This document shows positions 17,200-25,929 of a DNA stretch of 64,000 bases, piece by piece (the first letter of the stretch is position 1; every line of letters starts with the position of its first letter). The stretch covers positions 992,001-1,056,000 of the forward strand of contig NZ_AP024898.1 of the NCBI RefSeq assembly GCF_024529975.1, read 5' to 3'. The notes beneath the pieces are model-generated. The model saw nothing but the letters and a program-made list of their open reading frames with translations. It did not search any database and was not told where the DNA came from. Source of the stretch: Vibrio quintilis (GTDB lineage: Bacteria; Pseudomonadota; Gammaproteobacteria; Enterobacterales; Vibrionaceae). The translations under genes and the position numbers were made by a program.

Positions 17200-19896
17200 T
17201 TATTTATCATTAGTTTCCGTATTAGCTTTATGAATTTCATTTACAGTGCCAATTTTATTTTTAAAAAACTTAGCAATGACTCTTAACTCATAATCATCAA
17301 TATATACGGAATGTCTTTCACTAAAAATATGAACATTTTTCACTAGTACGTCATGTAGATTTTTATCAATAGGTATATCTTCTATTTGTTCAGTATTCTT
17401 ACTTTTAAGTCCTGAACATAACCTATCGATAAGACAAGCCATGTGCATAGTTATCCCAATGACCATATTGCTTGTTACCGATAAACTTAGTTCATTTGCA
17501 CAATTTTCTATAAACATCCTGATAGTTGGAATAACTTCTTCAGGTGAAACATAACTCAATATATTACTCAGAGATTCGTACATTAATCTTGATGTAGTCT
17601 CTATATCTATTAACCGTTGTAACTTTGAAATGCCGTCATCAGTCGCAATAAAGTCTGCATCAAATGTGTTAACATTTAAACTTAAGCTTAGTGGTGAAAT
17701 TGCTGCTATCACTGTATGCGTATGTTGAATTTGTTTAAGATTAGTTTGTAAATCTATTTCATTAGAAAATTCAACAGGAATAACATCTAAGTAATTTTTT
17801 CTATAAGAAAATGATTTTTCAATCATATTTTTTAAAACAACAGCCGTTCCTTGACCTGACGTACAAATCGTAAGTATTGCGAGTTTTCGGTCCACACTAG
17901 GGATTAGTTGATAGGTACTGGATTTCTGTTCAATTAAGTTACTGACATTCAACACTTCGTTATAAATATCATTGACTTTCAATCCTGCTATTGACTTTTG
18001 AACAGCCTCGATCACGTGAAGGGTGCTAACTAATTGAACTGTCATAGTTTTCATTTGTATTTTTTCTTCAACGACCTGTCCAATATGAACAAGTGACCCC
18101 ATATCTACCATGAGTAACACTTCTGAAACATGAGAGTCTTCTTGTATAAAACTAACTATGTTATCAACAACTATTTGGGGCTTAACATCTAACGGCAAAT
18201 CAAAACCTTGAGCGATGTCGACACCCATTAATTGATTAGCGGTATCCGAAATAGACGAAGCAGCGGATTCCCCATGCATAACTACAATAATTTTAGTATG
18301 GTGGTTTTCTCGTTTAGCTACTTCATCATACAATAGTATCATGACCAAAAAACCAGCTTCATCAATCGGAAGAGTAAGTTCTAGTTGGCGTTCCATAATA
18401 CGCAATGAATCTAATGCTAAATTAAATAATTTAGGATAATCAAGACGGATCTGGTTTAGATTTGGATGGTAAATTTTCTGATTAGCTTTAACTCTATCGA
18501 GAGTCCCTTCTATGTGTTTTGCAAGAGCATATTTAAATTCAGCTCTATATTTTTTGTGCAAAATATTTTCACAGTTTAAAATTATATCTTCTGTAACACT
18601 CAAAACCTTACCATCGATAAGGTTTTCTATTCTAAAACTTGAATATTTATTTGCATTTTTTGTACTATTTTTAAAAAACTCCGATATTGCATCATCAATA
18701 TATTTCACATCCGGAACAACTTCATTATTCCCATCAACTAATTTATTTAACGTATCATAAATAGTATTTTCAGAGACATCATCAGTATAATTGAAAGACT
18801 GATTTGGATGGTATATTGCAAATTTTGTTTGGGCAGGGATATAATTATTGTAAATATTTCTATGTTCAACGTTATCAAATAATGTTGATTTTACATGTTC
18901 GGGTAAGAGTCTGCTTATTACTCTGATATGGTCTCTTTTCCCTGATATGTAATCAGCATATGCATTCGCACACGCAAATTTTATATCAGTAAGTAGCTGG
19001 CCTATATTGTTTTCGCATGGGTATGTCATCAAAGCATTTAAACTATTAGCTGATACACGAATCTCATAATTCAAATGTTTTGCTTCTGCATTAATAAAGT
19101 AATTAACTAAATTAACTCGTTCAGAAAAAGTACGCTCTTTCAAGGAAGGTATCCGTATTATCATAGGAAAACGCCTAGTGAATGTACGAAGTAAATGGGA
19201 TTCAGGTTTTTCTGTAGTCGCAGCAAATATCCGTACATTAGCACGTCTCAGTACATCAGTCTCACCCATCCGTCTATATGTACCTTTATCAATAAAGGTA
19301 AAGAACATTTCTTGCCCCTCAGGAGGGAGTCTATGAACTTCATCTAGAAATAATATTCCATTATCAGAACTTTCGATTAAACCAACTCTATTTTCATCTA
19401 AACCGGTATAAGCACCTTTTTTACTGCCAAATAACTGAGCCAAAAGCAGTTGGGGATTATTTGCATAATCAGCACAATTGAAAACAGTAAATGTTGAATT
19501 TGAATGAATAAGTTTATTGTCCTTTGCAAAATCATATAGCAACTCTGCAAACATTGATTTACCAACACCTGTATCACCTAAAATTAGAATATTCATTCCA
19601 TTTGGTGGATATAATACAGCGGCCTTTGCTTGCTCAACTGCTGCGTACAAACTAGGGTTATCTTGACTAAATTTTTCAATGATAGTTATATTTTTTAGTT
19701 CTTTTAATACATCGCTTGTTCGAAAAAGTACAGGTTTCCCATTTTTTTTAGTAACTTTTCCCATTTGAACAAGTTTATTGAGATCATGGCTAACATTAGG
19801 CCTTGAACATCCAAGAATATCAGCTACTTCTTGTGCACTTATACCATCTTTACTCTGACTTTTTAGTAATTGCTTATATACTTGATCAATTCTCAT
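17200..19896 (-). CDS. LevR-type sigma-54-dependent, PTS-regulated transcriptional activator
   Basis: 898 aa. Domain order: winged helix (1-60, AQEVADILGCSRPNVSHDL), AAA+ sigma-54 activator (about 75-300; Walker A GDTGVGKS at 107-114, sigma-contact loop GAYTG at 161-165 in place of GAFTG, Walker B GILFLDEVHRL), PRD1 (about 440-540), mannose-type EIIA-like domain (about 550-670, HGESAASS with likely phospho-His), EIIB-like region (about 690-780) and a C-terminal PRD2. This is the LevR/MtlR-like plan in which HPr and EIIB phosphorylation switch activity. It lies last in operon 2, 36 bases after EIIA, and both operons have sigma-54 promoters, so it probably controls both. Confidence 0.9.
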   Translation of the reverse strand: MRIDQVYKQLLKSQSKDGISAQEVADILGCSRPNVSHDLNKLVQMGKVTKKNGKPVLFRTSDVLKELKNITIIEKFSQDNPSLYAAVEQAKAAVLYPPNGMNILILGDTGVGKSMFAELLYDFAKDNKLIHSNSTFTVFNCADYANNPQLLLAQLFGSKKGAYTGLDENRVGLIESSDNGILFLDEVHRLPPEGQEMFFTFIDKGTYRRMGETDVLRRANVRIFAATTEKPESHLLRTFTRRFPMIIRIPSLKERTFSERVNLVNYFINAEAKHLNYEIRVSANSLNALMTYPCENNIGQLLTDIKFACANAYADYISGKRDHIRVISRLLPEHVKSTLFDNVEHRNIYNNYIPAQTKFAIYHPNQSFNYTDDVSENTIYDTLNKLVDGNNEVVPDVKYIDDAISEFFKNSTKNANKYSSFRIENLIDGKVLSVTEDIILNCENILHKKYRAEFKYALAKHIEGTLDRVKANQKIYHPNLNQIRLDYPKLFNLALDSLRIMERQLELTLPIDEAGFLVMILLYDEVAKRENHHTKIIVVMHGESAASSISDTANQLMGVDIAQGFDLPLDVKPQIVVDNIVSFIQEDSHVSEVLLMVDMGSLVHIGQVVEEKIQMKTMTVQLVSTLHVIEAVQKSIAGLKVNDIYNEVLNVSNLIEQKSSTYQLIPSVDRKLAILTICTSGQGTAVVLKNMIEKSFSYRKNYLDVIPVEFSNEIDLQTNLKQIQHTHTVIAAISPLSLSLNVNTFDADFIATDDGISKLQRLIDIETTSRLMYESLSNILSYVSPEEVIPTIRMFIENCANELSLSVTSNMVIGITMHMACLIDRLCSGLKSKNTEQIEDIPIDKNLHDVLVKNVHIFSERHSVYIDDYELRVIAKFFKNKIGTVNEIHKANTETNDK

Positions 19897-19932
19897 TCTA
19901 AATTAGTCTCATTATTTATGTTAACAATTTAT

Positions 19933-20367
19933 TTATTCATTATATTCTTCAAATATTTTTAATATTTCATCTTTTGAATTAGCACTAATCAACTTTTCAA
20001 TAGTTTCTTTGTCAGAACATACGAGTGCTATCTTCTCAAGAATATCCAAATGATTACCATCTATCGCTGCAATTCCAATAATAATATTTACTTTATTTTT
20101 AGCATCCCAAATAACGGGATTTTTAGTTCTAATAAAACATATTCCAGAACTTAGAACCATATCGTTGGAACCTAATATACCATGTGGTACAGCTACACTA
20201 TTACCAACATAGGTAGAAAAGGTCGCTTCTCGCTGCATCATAGCTTCTACATATTCTTCTTTTACATATCCATTTTCGAAAAGCAAATATCCAGCTAAAT
20301 TAATTGCCTCCTGAACAGAGTCGATATTCTCATTTAACCGCATATTTTTTACATCTAAAATCCCCAT
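19933..20367 (-). CDS. PTS mannitol-type EIIA component (operon 2)
   Basis: 144 aa, the same length as the EIIA of operon 1. Phospho-His is in NSVAVPHGILGSN, and a downstream IIGIAAIDGNHLDILEKIA segment is conserved. It lies 40 bases after EIICB2 and 36 bases before levR. Sequence similarity to the operon 1 protein is high throughout, but the two have clearly diverged, so the duplication is not recent. Confidence 0.9.
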   Translation of the reverse strand: MGILDVKNMRLNENIDSVQEAINLAGYLLFENGYVKEEYVEAMMQREATFSTYVGNSVAVPHGILGSNDMVLSSGICFIRTKNPVIWDAKNKVNIIIGIAAIDGNHLDILEKIALVCSDKETIEKLISANSKDEILKIFEEYNE

Positions 20368-20407
20368 ATAATCCCCATAATTTAAATAAAGCCAGTTATT
20401 ATAATAA

Positions 20408-21826
20408 TTATTTAATATTATTATTTACAATGTGTTTTAATACACAATCATATTGCTCAGCTTCTACAAAATTTTCAATTGAAATAAATTGTACGTCACT
20501 ATTTCTAGCGTTTTGTCTAGCTCTATCTAACAACTCAACATGAGTGACAACTAAATCTACATCATCTGGAAGTTTACTAACTGAAGCATTATCTACCGTT
20601 AAATTAAGCATCGATTTTTTTACACGAGAGCGCAGAACTGATGCTCCCATTGCACTTGATCCCAAACCTGAATCGCAGGCAATAATAATTTTTGAGATTT
20701 TTCTATCTGTTAGGTAGTTATTATTTAACAGGTCTGGTTCCAGTTCGCCAACGTTCTCTAATTCAATTTCCTGTTCCAATTCTTCACCATCGCTGACTTC
20801 TGACTTATCGAGTTTCAATAAAGAGCCCGCAATAACGAATGAAACGAGTAAACCGGCGCAGTATCCTAACAAGTTAACTCCAAAATAGCCTTTTGGTGTC
20901 ATCATAGTAAATGCGATGATACTGCCTGGAGAAGGTACTGCTACAGTTCCACCATCAAAAGCCTGAAAAATGAATAGCGATGTCATACTTCCGAAAATGG
21001 GAGCAACAACAAGTTTCGGTTTCATCAGGACATATGGGAAATATACTTCAGCAATACCACCTATCAATACAATAAATGTCGCGGCCGGGGCTGATTTCTT
21101 AGCCAAGCCTTTACCAAAAAAACAATAAGCGAGCATTACTCCAACTAATGGGCCACTATTACCCTCAACAAGAAATAAAATTGAGCGACCATGTTCGATG
21201 ACTTGTTCAATCCCAAGAGGCACCATTATTCCGTGATTAATGGCGTTGTTAAGAAATAGAATCTGAGCTGGAGCCACAAAAATACTAGCCAAAGGAATAA
21301 GGCTGTGAGCAATAGCCCAATTTACACCCGCAGAAAGGAAACCTAAGATAAGTGAAAATAAAGGTTCAATTATCGTGTAACCAGCGAGCATCATAATGCC
21401 CCCGATGATACCAATGCTAAAGTTATCAATTAGCATCTCAAGGCCTGGTTTTACTTTACCAACAATCGAGTTATCGACTTTTTTCATGGCTAAAGCTGCA
21501 AGAGGCCCCACAACCATACCACCAATGAGCATGGTTACAGACGAACCTATGACAACACCTGTTGTAGCCAGAGCACCAATAACACCTCCTCTGGAGCCAT
21601 GAACAGCATGACCTCCGGTGTAACCTATCATGATCGGCAATAAATAGGTAATCGTCGGACCGACCAGTTTTACAAAGTATTCATTAGGGAACCATCCAGT
21701 AGGTATAAATAAAGCAGTGATAAACCCCCACGCAATAAACACTCCAATATTAGGCATAATCATGCCACTTAAAAAACCACCTAAACTCTGTATTTTTACT
21801 CGATAGTTATTCGATAAAAAACTCAT
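20408..21826 (-). CDS. PTS mannitol-type EIICB permease (operon 2)
   Basis: 472 aa from the ATG at 21826, which has GGAG 8 bases upstream; an in-frame ATG at 21856 would overlap the region close to the preceding gene and lacks such a site. The IIC domain matches operon 1 almost residue for residue up to the linker; the IIB loop is IACDSGLGSSAMGAS (operon 1: VACDAGMGSSAMGAS). The C-terminus is 16 residues shorter than its paralogue. It transports a polyol-type substrate; whether it has the same specificity as operon 1 is unknown. Confidence 0.92.
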   Translation of the reverse strand: MSFLSNNYRVKIQSLGGFLSGMIMPNIGVFIAWGFITALFIPTGWFPNEYFVKLVGPTITYLLPIMIGYTGGHAVHGSRGGVIGALATTGVVIGSSVTMLIGGMVVGPLAALAMKKVDNSIVGKVKPGLEMLIDNFSIGIIGGIMMLAGYTIIEPLFSLILGFLSAGVNWAIAHSLIPLASIFVAPAQILFLNNAINHGIMVPLGIEQVIEHGRSILFLVEGNSGPLVGVMLAYCFFGKGLAKKSAPAATFIVLIGGIAEVYFPYVLMKPKLVVAPIFGSMTSLFIFQAFDGGTVAVPSPGSIIAFTMMTPKGYFGVNLLGYCAGLLVSFVIAGSLLKLDKSEVSDGEELEQEIELENVGELEPDLLNNNYLTDRKISKIIIACDSGLGSSAMGASVLRSRVKKSMLNLTVDNASVSKLPDDVDLVVTHVELLDRARQNARNSDVQFISIENFVEAEQYDCVLKHIVNNNIK

Positions 21827-21862
21827 TTTAACACTCCAGAAATACATTAATATCAATTAGTG

Positions 21863-22186
21863 TTAATTGTTAATAATCAAATTATCTTTTATAAATTCTA
21901 AAAGCTCTAATCCATCCATAGTTGCATATGTTTCAACTGGAATAATATGAACTTTCCCCTTAATGTTATGCCTATTTAGTAATTCATCCTTTAAACAAGA
22001 TAAGTGTGGTGCTATTAATATTTGATCGAACTTTTCTATGCTATTATTCCACATACTTATTTCTGGCGTTACTGTCACTTCATAACCTAAATTTTGCGAT
22101 TTTATTGCTTTTTTCAATGAAATAGCCATAAAGGTAGTAGATGCACCTGTTCCGCATATTAGTGTAATAGTTTTCAACTGAATCAC
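21863..22186 (-). CDS. PTS EIIB component, lactose/cellobiose-type fold
   Basis: 107 aa. It starts with a beta strand and a P-loop-like phospho-Cys site, ITLICGTGASTTFMA (Cys near residue 11), as in EIIB of the lactose/cellobiose/galactitol groups. It lies between HPr and EIICB2. Because EIICB2 already carries its own IIB domain, this protein is an extra IIB. It could serve LevR, whose EIIB contact senses substrate, or a different permease. In operon 1 the equivalent gene is a remnant. Confidence 0.78.
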   Translation of the reverse strand: MIQLKTITLICGTGASTTFMAISLKKAIKSQNLGYEVTVTPEISMWNNSIEKFDQILIAPHLSCLKDELLNRHNIKGKVHIIPVETYATMDGLELLEFIKDNLIINN

Positions 22187-22204
22187 CTCTTAGGTACAAT
22201 AACA

Positions 22205-22495
22205 TTATTCGCCAAGACCGCTTTGGATCCCTTTACTAATAGCTTCTAAAGCACTTTTTGCATCGTGTCCTTGTAGGGTCACTAGAATTTCATGTCCGCG
22301 TTTTATGCCACAGGTCATCAACCTCATTAAGCTTTTGGCATTCTCAGGTTTACCGTTTGAAGTGAGATTAGTAATGCTAATATCACAATCAAATTGCTTA
22401 GCAATCTGAACAAGCATCGCACCAGGCCTTGTGTGTAATCCGCTCTTATTTTCAATTATAAATTTTGCTTCTAGTTCAACAGTATTTTCAGCCAC
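22205..22495 (-). CDS. HPr-family phosphocarrier protein (operon 2)
   Basis: 96 aa. The start is GTG at 22495, preceded by GGGAGA at about 6 bases; the ATG just upstream is in another frame. Active His is in SGLHTRPGAMLV (His21), and the Ser46-like site is in NAKSLMRLM. It is the first gene of operon 2, 47 bp downstream of a sigma-54 promoter. Its close resemblance to the HPr at 16268 suggests the two could cross-talk. Confidence 0.9.
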   Translation of the reverse strand: MAENTVELEAKFIIENKSGLHTRPGAMLVQIAKQFDCDISITNLTSNGKPENAKSLMRLMTCGIKRGHEILVTLQGHDAKSALEAISKGIQSGLGE

Positions 22496-22540
22496 TGTTT
22501 TCTCCCATTAGTTCGCTTTATCTAAACACATTTCCTGACT

Positions 22541-22557
22541 TTGCAATTTTCGCGCCA
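22541..22557 (-). promoter_or_regulatory. Sigma-54 (-24/-12) promoter for operon 2
   Basis: On the minus strand TGGCGC-GAAAA-TTGCA matches TGGCAC-N5-TTGCA with one change. It lies 47 bp before the HPr2 start. Confidence 0.78.
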
Positions 22558-22604
22558 TATAAACAACCATTATATTTCAATATGTTATGGCAATGTGTTT
22601 TATT

Positions 22605-22656
22605 GTGTTTATATCTGTTTTATTTTCTATCATAAAAATAAAACAGATATAAACAC
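22605..22656. promoter_or_regulatory. Perfect 22-bp inverted repeat upstream of operon 2
   Basis: Two 22-base arms (beginning GTGTTTATATCTGTTTT) flank an 8-base centre, with no mismatches. Its centre is about 70 bp upstream of the -24 element, within reach of a sigma-54 activator. TGTGTTT ends echo the words around the operon 1 dyad. It may be the LevR-type upstream site, or a hairpin ending divergent transcription. Confidence 0.6.
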
Positions 22657-22676
22657 ACTGATTAACTCTCTTGTTC

Positions 22677-22708
22677 AGCACTCAATGTAACCGGTTACAT
22701 TGAGTGCT
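22677..22708. promoter_or_regulatory. Perfect 32-bp palindrome with TGTAACCGGTTACA core
   Basis: Two 16-base arms meet without a loop; the left arm ends in AATGTAACC. The core resembles operators of LacI/GntR-type sugar repressors (compare the gluconate repressor box). It lies 21 bp beyond the 22-bp inverted repeat. No cognate repressor gene is seen nearby. Confidence 0.55.
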
Positions 22709-23046
22709 TAATGCATCAATATTTCAATATAGCTCACGAATAATAGTGAGTATGATCACTAAACAAGGTTAAGTAGCGCGAAATATCTTATTTCTACGTT
22801 GTGGATTAACAGTTGCTATCAAACCTTTTCATCTCTGAAATTTTCATATCAGGTATTAGCTCATTTAGTGACATACAGATTAGATAAAATCAGGCAAATG
22901 AACTGGTGTACTACAGTCGTTAGTTCTGTTATTAACACCGAATGGGGCAAAACTCATTTACAGCATAAAACCTAAAGCGCTTCTGTCCCAATTAGCAAAA
23001 AGGTATATTTTTATTTATGTAAAGCCCCATAAGATAAGGAGTTAGA
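22709..23046. other. Gene-free stretch before the receiver-domain gene
   Basis: No supported gene in about 340 bp. The end holds GATAAGGAGTTAGAATG, the ribosome site of the next gene. The rest has only short interrupted frames and looks like decayed DNA. Confidence 0.45.
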
Positions 23047-23316
23047 ATGAAAGTCTACCTTGATGATGAACGTCAAAGTCCAGAAGGATGGCAAAGAGTT
23101 TACTGGCCCGAGGAAGCCATTACCTTACTTAAGCAAGGTATCGTTACTGAAATTAGTCTCGACCATAATCTTGGAGACGATGAACATGGCACGGGCTATG
23201 ACGTGATCCTGTGGATTGAAGAGGCAGTTGCAACTCAAGGATTTCAACCACCTTTAATCCGCATTCATAGTGCTAATTCATCAGCAAGACAGAAAATGGA
23301 ATTCGGTATCCGCTAA
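23047..23316 (+). CDS. Cyclic-phosphate processing receiver-domain protein
   Basis: 89 aa with AAGGAG 7 bases before the ATG. The single domain is a receiver-like fold: acidic pair YLDDERQ at residues 4-9, ISLDHNLGDDEHGTGYDVILWIEEAV in the middle and RIHSANSSARQKM near the end. This pattern is that of the cyclic-phosphate-processing receiver domains linked to RNA repair and nucleotide metabolism, in which an extra His and Asp replace phosphotransfer chemistry. It ends at GIR, a few residues shorter than I expect. It stands alone on the plus strand. Confidence 0.72.
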   Translation: MKVYLDDERQSPEGWQRVYWPEEAITLLKQGIVTEISLDHNLGDDEHGTGYDVILWIEEAVATQGFQPPLIRIHSANSSARQKMEFGIR

Positions 23317-23366
23317 TATCCAACGATTAACTACGTAGGATTGAACTAGGTCAGGCTCTGCTCTTT

Positions 23367-23672
23367 CTACGTAAGTTGAATTACATATACGACAACGTTT
23401 ACTGCAAAAATTGCGGATACTTTTACGAAGAACCATATCCATTTTCTTTTGTATGAATGATAAATCGCTTGTTTAACTTCTTGTAGATCTCTCAGCAAGC
23501 ACTGTTCTTGGTACGATAAAACCCCATCAAGTATCTTTTGCGCAGTTCCTGATTTCCACTGTTCATATAATTTTAATCGTTCAAGAGAAGGGAAATCATC
23601 AGTACAATTTCCGCTTCCAAAGGAAGCTAAAATCTGGTCTACGGTTCGTCTTTTTCTCAAAAGCATCGGCAT
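23367..23672 (-). CDS. Small protein with C-terminal membrane anchor, unknown
   Basis: 101 aa. The first 80 residues are charged and probably helical; residues about 80-99 (WFFVKVSAIFAVNVVVYVI) form a single membrane span at the C-terminus, as in tail-anchored proteins. It starts 17 bases after the stop of the next minus-strand gene and appears to be the last member of a five-gene unit led by the gene at 26475. The family is not recognised. Confidence 0.6.
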   Translation of the reverse strand: MPMLLRKRRTVDQILASFGSGNCTDDFPSLERLKLYEQWKSGTAQKILDGVLSYQEQCLLRDLQEVKQAIYHSYKRKWIWFFVKVSAIFAVNVVVYVIQLT

Positions 23673-23689
23673 TATTCCAATAAGTTAAT

Positions 23690-24181
23690 TTAATAATTAG
23701 CTGATTTTAAAGCTCTTATTTTAGCGATTAGCTCACTAGTTACTCCTTTCCCAAATTCTGAACGTAAGTGACGCTCAGGATAGGGTTGTAATAGTTCTTC
23801 AGAGCCAATTTCTCCGCAAACGTACCATTGGGCATTCAATCCATATGCGTGCGCTATCAACCTACGCACTGGATTGTTGTCGTCCATTTGCATCCTGAAA
23901 GGTAATTCAGTCTCAGGCGCTAATTCATCGCTGGAGAACACCCCATGTTCAATAAGGTATTCTCGATCGTAAGAACTCCCCAAAGGGTAAAGTAATAGCC
24001 CTGCTTCTGACGCTGCATTTCTTAGCTTGTCAATAGCTTGAAAATCCGGTTCCACCATTTCTAAAAGTGTCTTTGTTCGGGTATTGAACCATTCTTTATA
24101 CTTGGCATGTACAGATCCATTATGATGAAAATATTCATTCGAATAGAACAAACTAAGCACGTCGAAATATAGAATCTTCAT
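23690..24181 (-). CDS. HAD-like domain protein (possible SAK RNA-repair type), uncertain
   Basis: 163 aa. It starts with KILYFDVLSLFYSN, which sits where the HAD_SAK_2 family has ILFLDIDGVL; the second Asp is replaced by Leu, so catalysis is doubtful if this is a HAD. A helical stretch FQAIDKLRNAASEAGLLLYPLGSS resembles HAD motif II with a terminal Ser. Homologues near helicases and RNA-repair proteins are known for HAD_SAK domains. It lies 19 bases downstream of the 101-aa gene at 24201. The assignment is tentative. Confidence 0.55.
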   Translation of the reverse strand: MKILYFDVLSLFYSNEYFHHNGSVHAKYKEWFNTRTKTLLEMVEPDFQAIDKLRNAASEAGLLLYPLGSSYDREYLIEHGVFSSDELAPETELPFRMQMDDNNPVRRLIAHAYGLNAQWYVCGEIGSEELLQPYPERHLRSEFGKGVTSELIAKIRALKSANY

Positions 24182-24200
24182 TGAGAACCTCTAATTCACA

Positions 24201-24506
24201 TCAGGCATAGTTAAAGTGGTGCTTCATGAAAAAATCCAGGTGACATCCTCTTTCTAGAGCTCTTTCTTCAATTTGCTTCCATAAAACAGGCAAATAGGTT
24301 TTAAGAACTTCCGCATCCGATTGATAGTATTCATCCTTACAGTCACCAGCTGCGGCTTTTAGCCAGTCCGTGGGCGTTAAAATGGTTAGCCCTTGATGAA
24401 AATACTCAGGTATGGCCCCACGAATGATTTCTTCACTACCGCTAGCAACATAAATTGTGACTCCTTCCCCCGTCGCATAATAATGGCTAACACCGATGTA
24501 GAACAT
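24201..24506 (-). CDS. Hypothetical protein, unknown
   Basis: 101 aa, no recognised family. It begins MFYIGVSHYYATGEGVTIYVASG, predicted beta-rich, then an alpha-helical half with many acidic and aromatic residues. No signal peptide or membrane span. It lies between the helicase and the HAD-like gene, 19 and 45 bases from its neighbours, so it is probably co-transcribed. Confidence 0.6.
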   Translation of the reverse strand: MFYIGVSHYYATGEGVTIYVASGSEEIIRGAIPEYFHQGLTILTPTDWLKAAAGDCKDEYYQSDAEVLKTYLPVLWKQIEERALERGCHLDFFMKHHFNYA

Positions 24507-24551
24507 ATCAACTCCTTAGAAGTGTATTGCTTGATGAAACATCATCGCCGA

Positions 24552-25928
24552 TTATAAAAATGCTGAAACTACACGTTCACGAAATCGTCCCAACCAGATC
24601 TCATCAAAAATATCGTCAGCCCCACGACCTGGTGAGGAAGGTTTGGATTGAATCCCCCAATCTAACTGGCTATATCCTTTGATAGTTCTTGCGGGCACGG
24701 ATTCAACCTCACCGCATTGATTTGTTGCTTGTAACTCTGGTGCGCACTCTTCTTTACCGATTTTGGCAAAGAGACAGGTTTCAGGAATGTCATGCTCTAT
24801 ACGCTCCGCAAATTCAATTAAATTTTGCTCTGCAAACGTATAAAGCCAGGCTTGCTGATTTGGACTATCGTTGACTCGCAATATCCGGCCAAGCACTTGT
24901 CTAAAGTAAAGTTCTGTTTTTACAGAGCTGATATGACAACACACTTGTAGACGGGGAATATCAGTACCTTCGCTTATCATGCCGACACTCACAATCCATT
25001 GGGTCGTTCCTGTTTGATAAGCCTTAATTTCAGATTGAGGATCATCATGATGGTAGGTTACTAATGTTGCTGACTGACCAAATTTATCAGTCAATATTTT
25101 TTGTACTTGTTTTGCATGCTTCACCGATGACGCAACAACAAGACCTCCTGCATTAAAAGACTCTTTCCGGATTTCATTAAGTTTCTGGCATCCTAAGCCG
25201 AGGACATACTCCATTGCTTGAATATTATGAATTACATCCTGATACGACGTCTTTGATTGCTTAAGGAGCTCAAGAATAGAAGCAAATGATTTTTTCTCAG
25301 AACCTTCTGAAATCGTCAAATGTTCATTATCAACCAAAACTAATTTTGGCTTGCGGCAGACATTGTCAGCTATAGCTTGGGCTAAACCATACTGATAATC
25401 ACAAAATAGCTTGCCTTCCGGATCACTATATTCAGCCAAAACAATCGGAAATTTATCTGAACGCCAGGGAGTTCCCGACAGAGCTAACGTATAGGTAGCA
25501 ACACCTTGGATACGAGCTAATATCTGTTGTCCCCAAATGTTGGCTCTGTCTGGTTCATCGCCAGAACAATGATGTATTTCATCAAATACAACAAGCAACC
25601 GATATTTTTCAATGGTTCGCCAAAAGTCATCGCCTAAATACTGGATAGACTGATAAGTAAGTGACTGACCAATTGAGCCTAGACTTCCGTTGAATGGACA
25701 ATTGATGATTATCGAAAACGTAGCCCTCATGCCATCAGCTACAGCAACAGAAGGTGAAAAACAAAGAATGAGATCAATCATCCCCTTATCGAGTAATGTC
25801 TTAGCCAGTGTCGCTGACATGATGCTTTTACCGGCTCCTGGTGTCGCCTGACAGAAGAAATGGTTAGAACCAGATTCGTATTTTTCCAACGCCTGAGCAA
25901 CACATTCTGCTTGCCATTTCCTTAACAT
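24552..25928 (-). CDS. SF2 DEAD/DEAH-box helicase
   Basis: About 458 aa from the ATG at 25928, two bases after the upstream stop; an ATG at 25943 adds five residues and would overlap that gene. Motif I is ATPGAGKSIMSATLA, motif II VVFDEIHH, motif III ALSGTPWR, motif VI YFRQVLGRILR with the arginine finger. The Q-type start LRKWQAECVAQAL is as in type I restriction and UvrB/RapA-like translocases. It has no visible nuclease domain. It is translationally coupled to a putative accessory subunit (25930) and followed by three small genes. Confidence 0.85.
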   Translation of the reverse strand: MLRKWQAECVAQALEKYESGSNHFFCQATPGAGKSIMSATLAKTLLDKGMIDLILCFSPSVAVADGMRATFSIIINCPFNGSLGSIGQSLTYQSIQYLGDDFWRTIEKYRLLVVFDEIHHCSGDEPDRANIWGQQILARIQGVATYTLALSGTPWRSDKFPIVLAEYSDPEGKLFCDYQYGLAQAIADNVCRKPKLVLVDNEHLTISEGSEKKSFASILELLKQSKTSYQDVIHNIQAMEYVLGLGCQKLNEIRKESFNAGGLVVASSVKHAKQVQKILTDKFGQSATLVTYHHDDPQSEIKAYQTGTTQWIVSVGMISEGTDIPRLQVCCHISSVKTELYFRQVLGRILRVNDSPNQQAWLYTFAEQNLIEFAERIEHDIPETCLFAKIGKEECAPELQATNQCGEVESVPARTIKGYSQLDWGIQSKPSSPGRGADDIFDEIWLGRFRERVVSAFL

Positions 25929-25929
25929 A

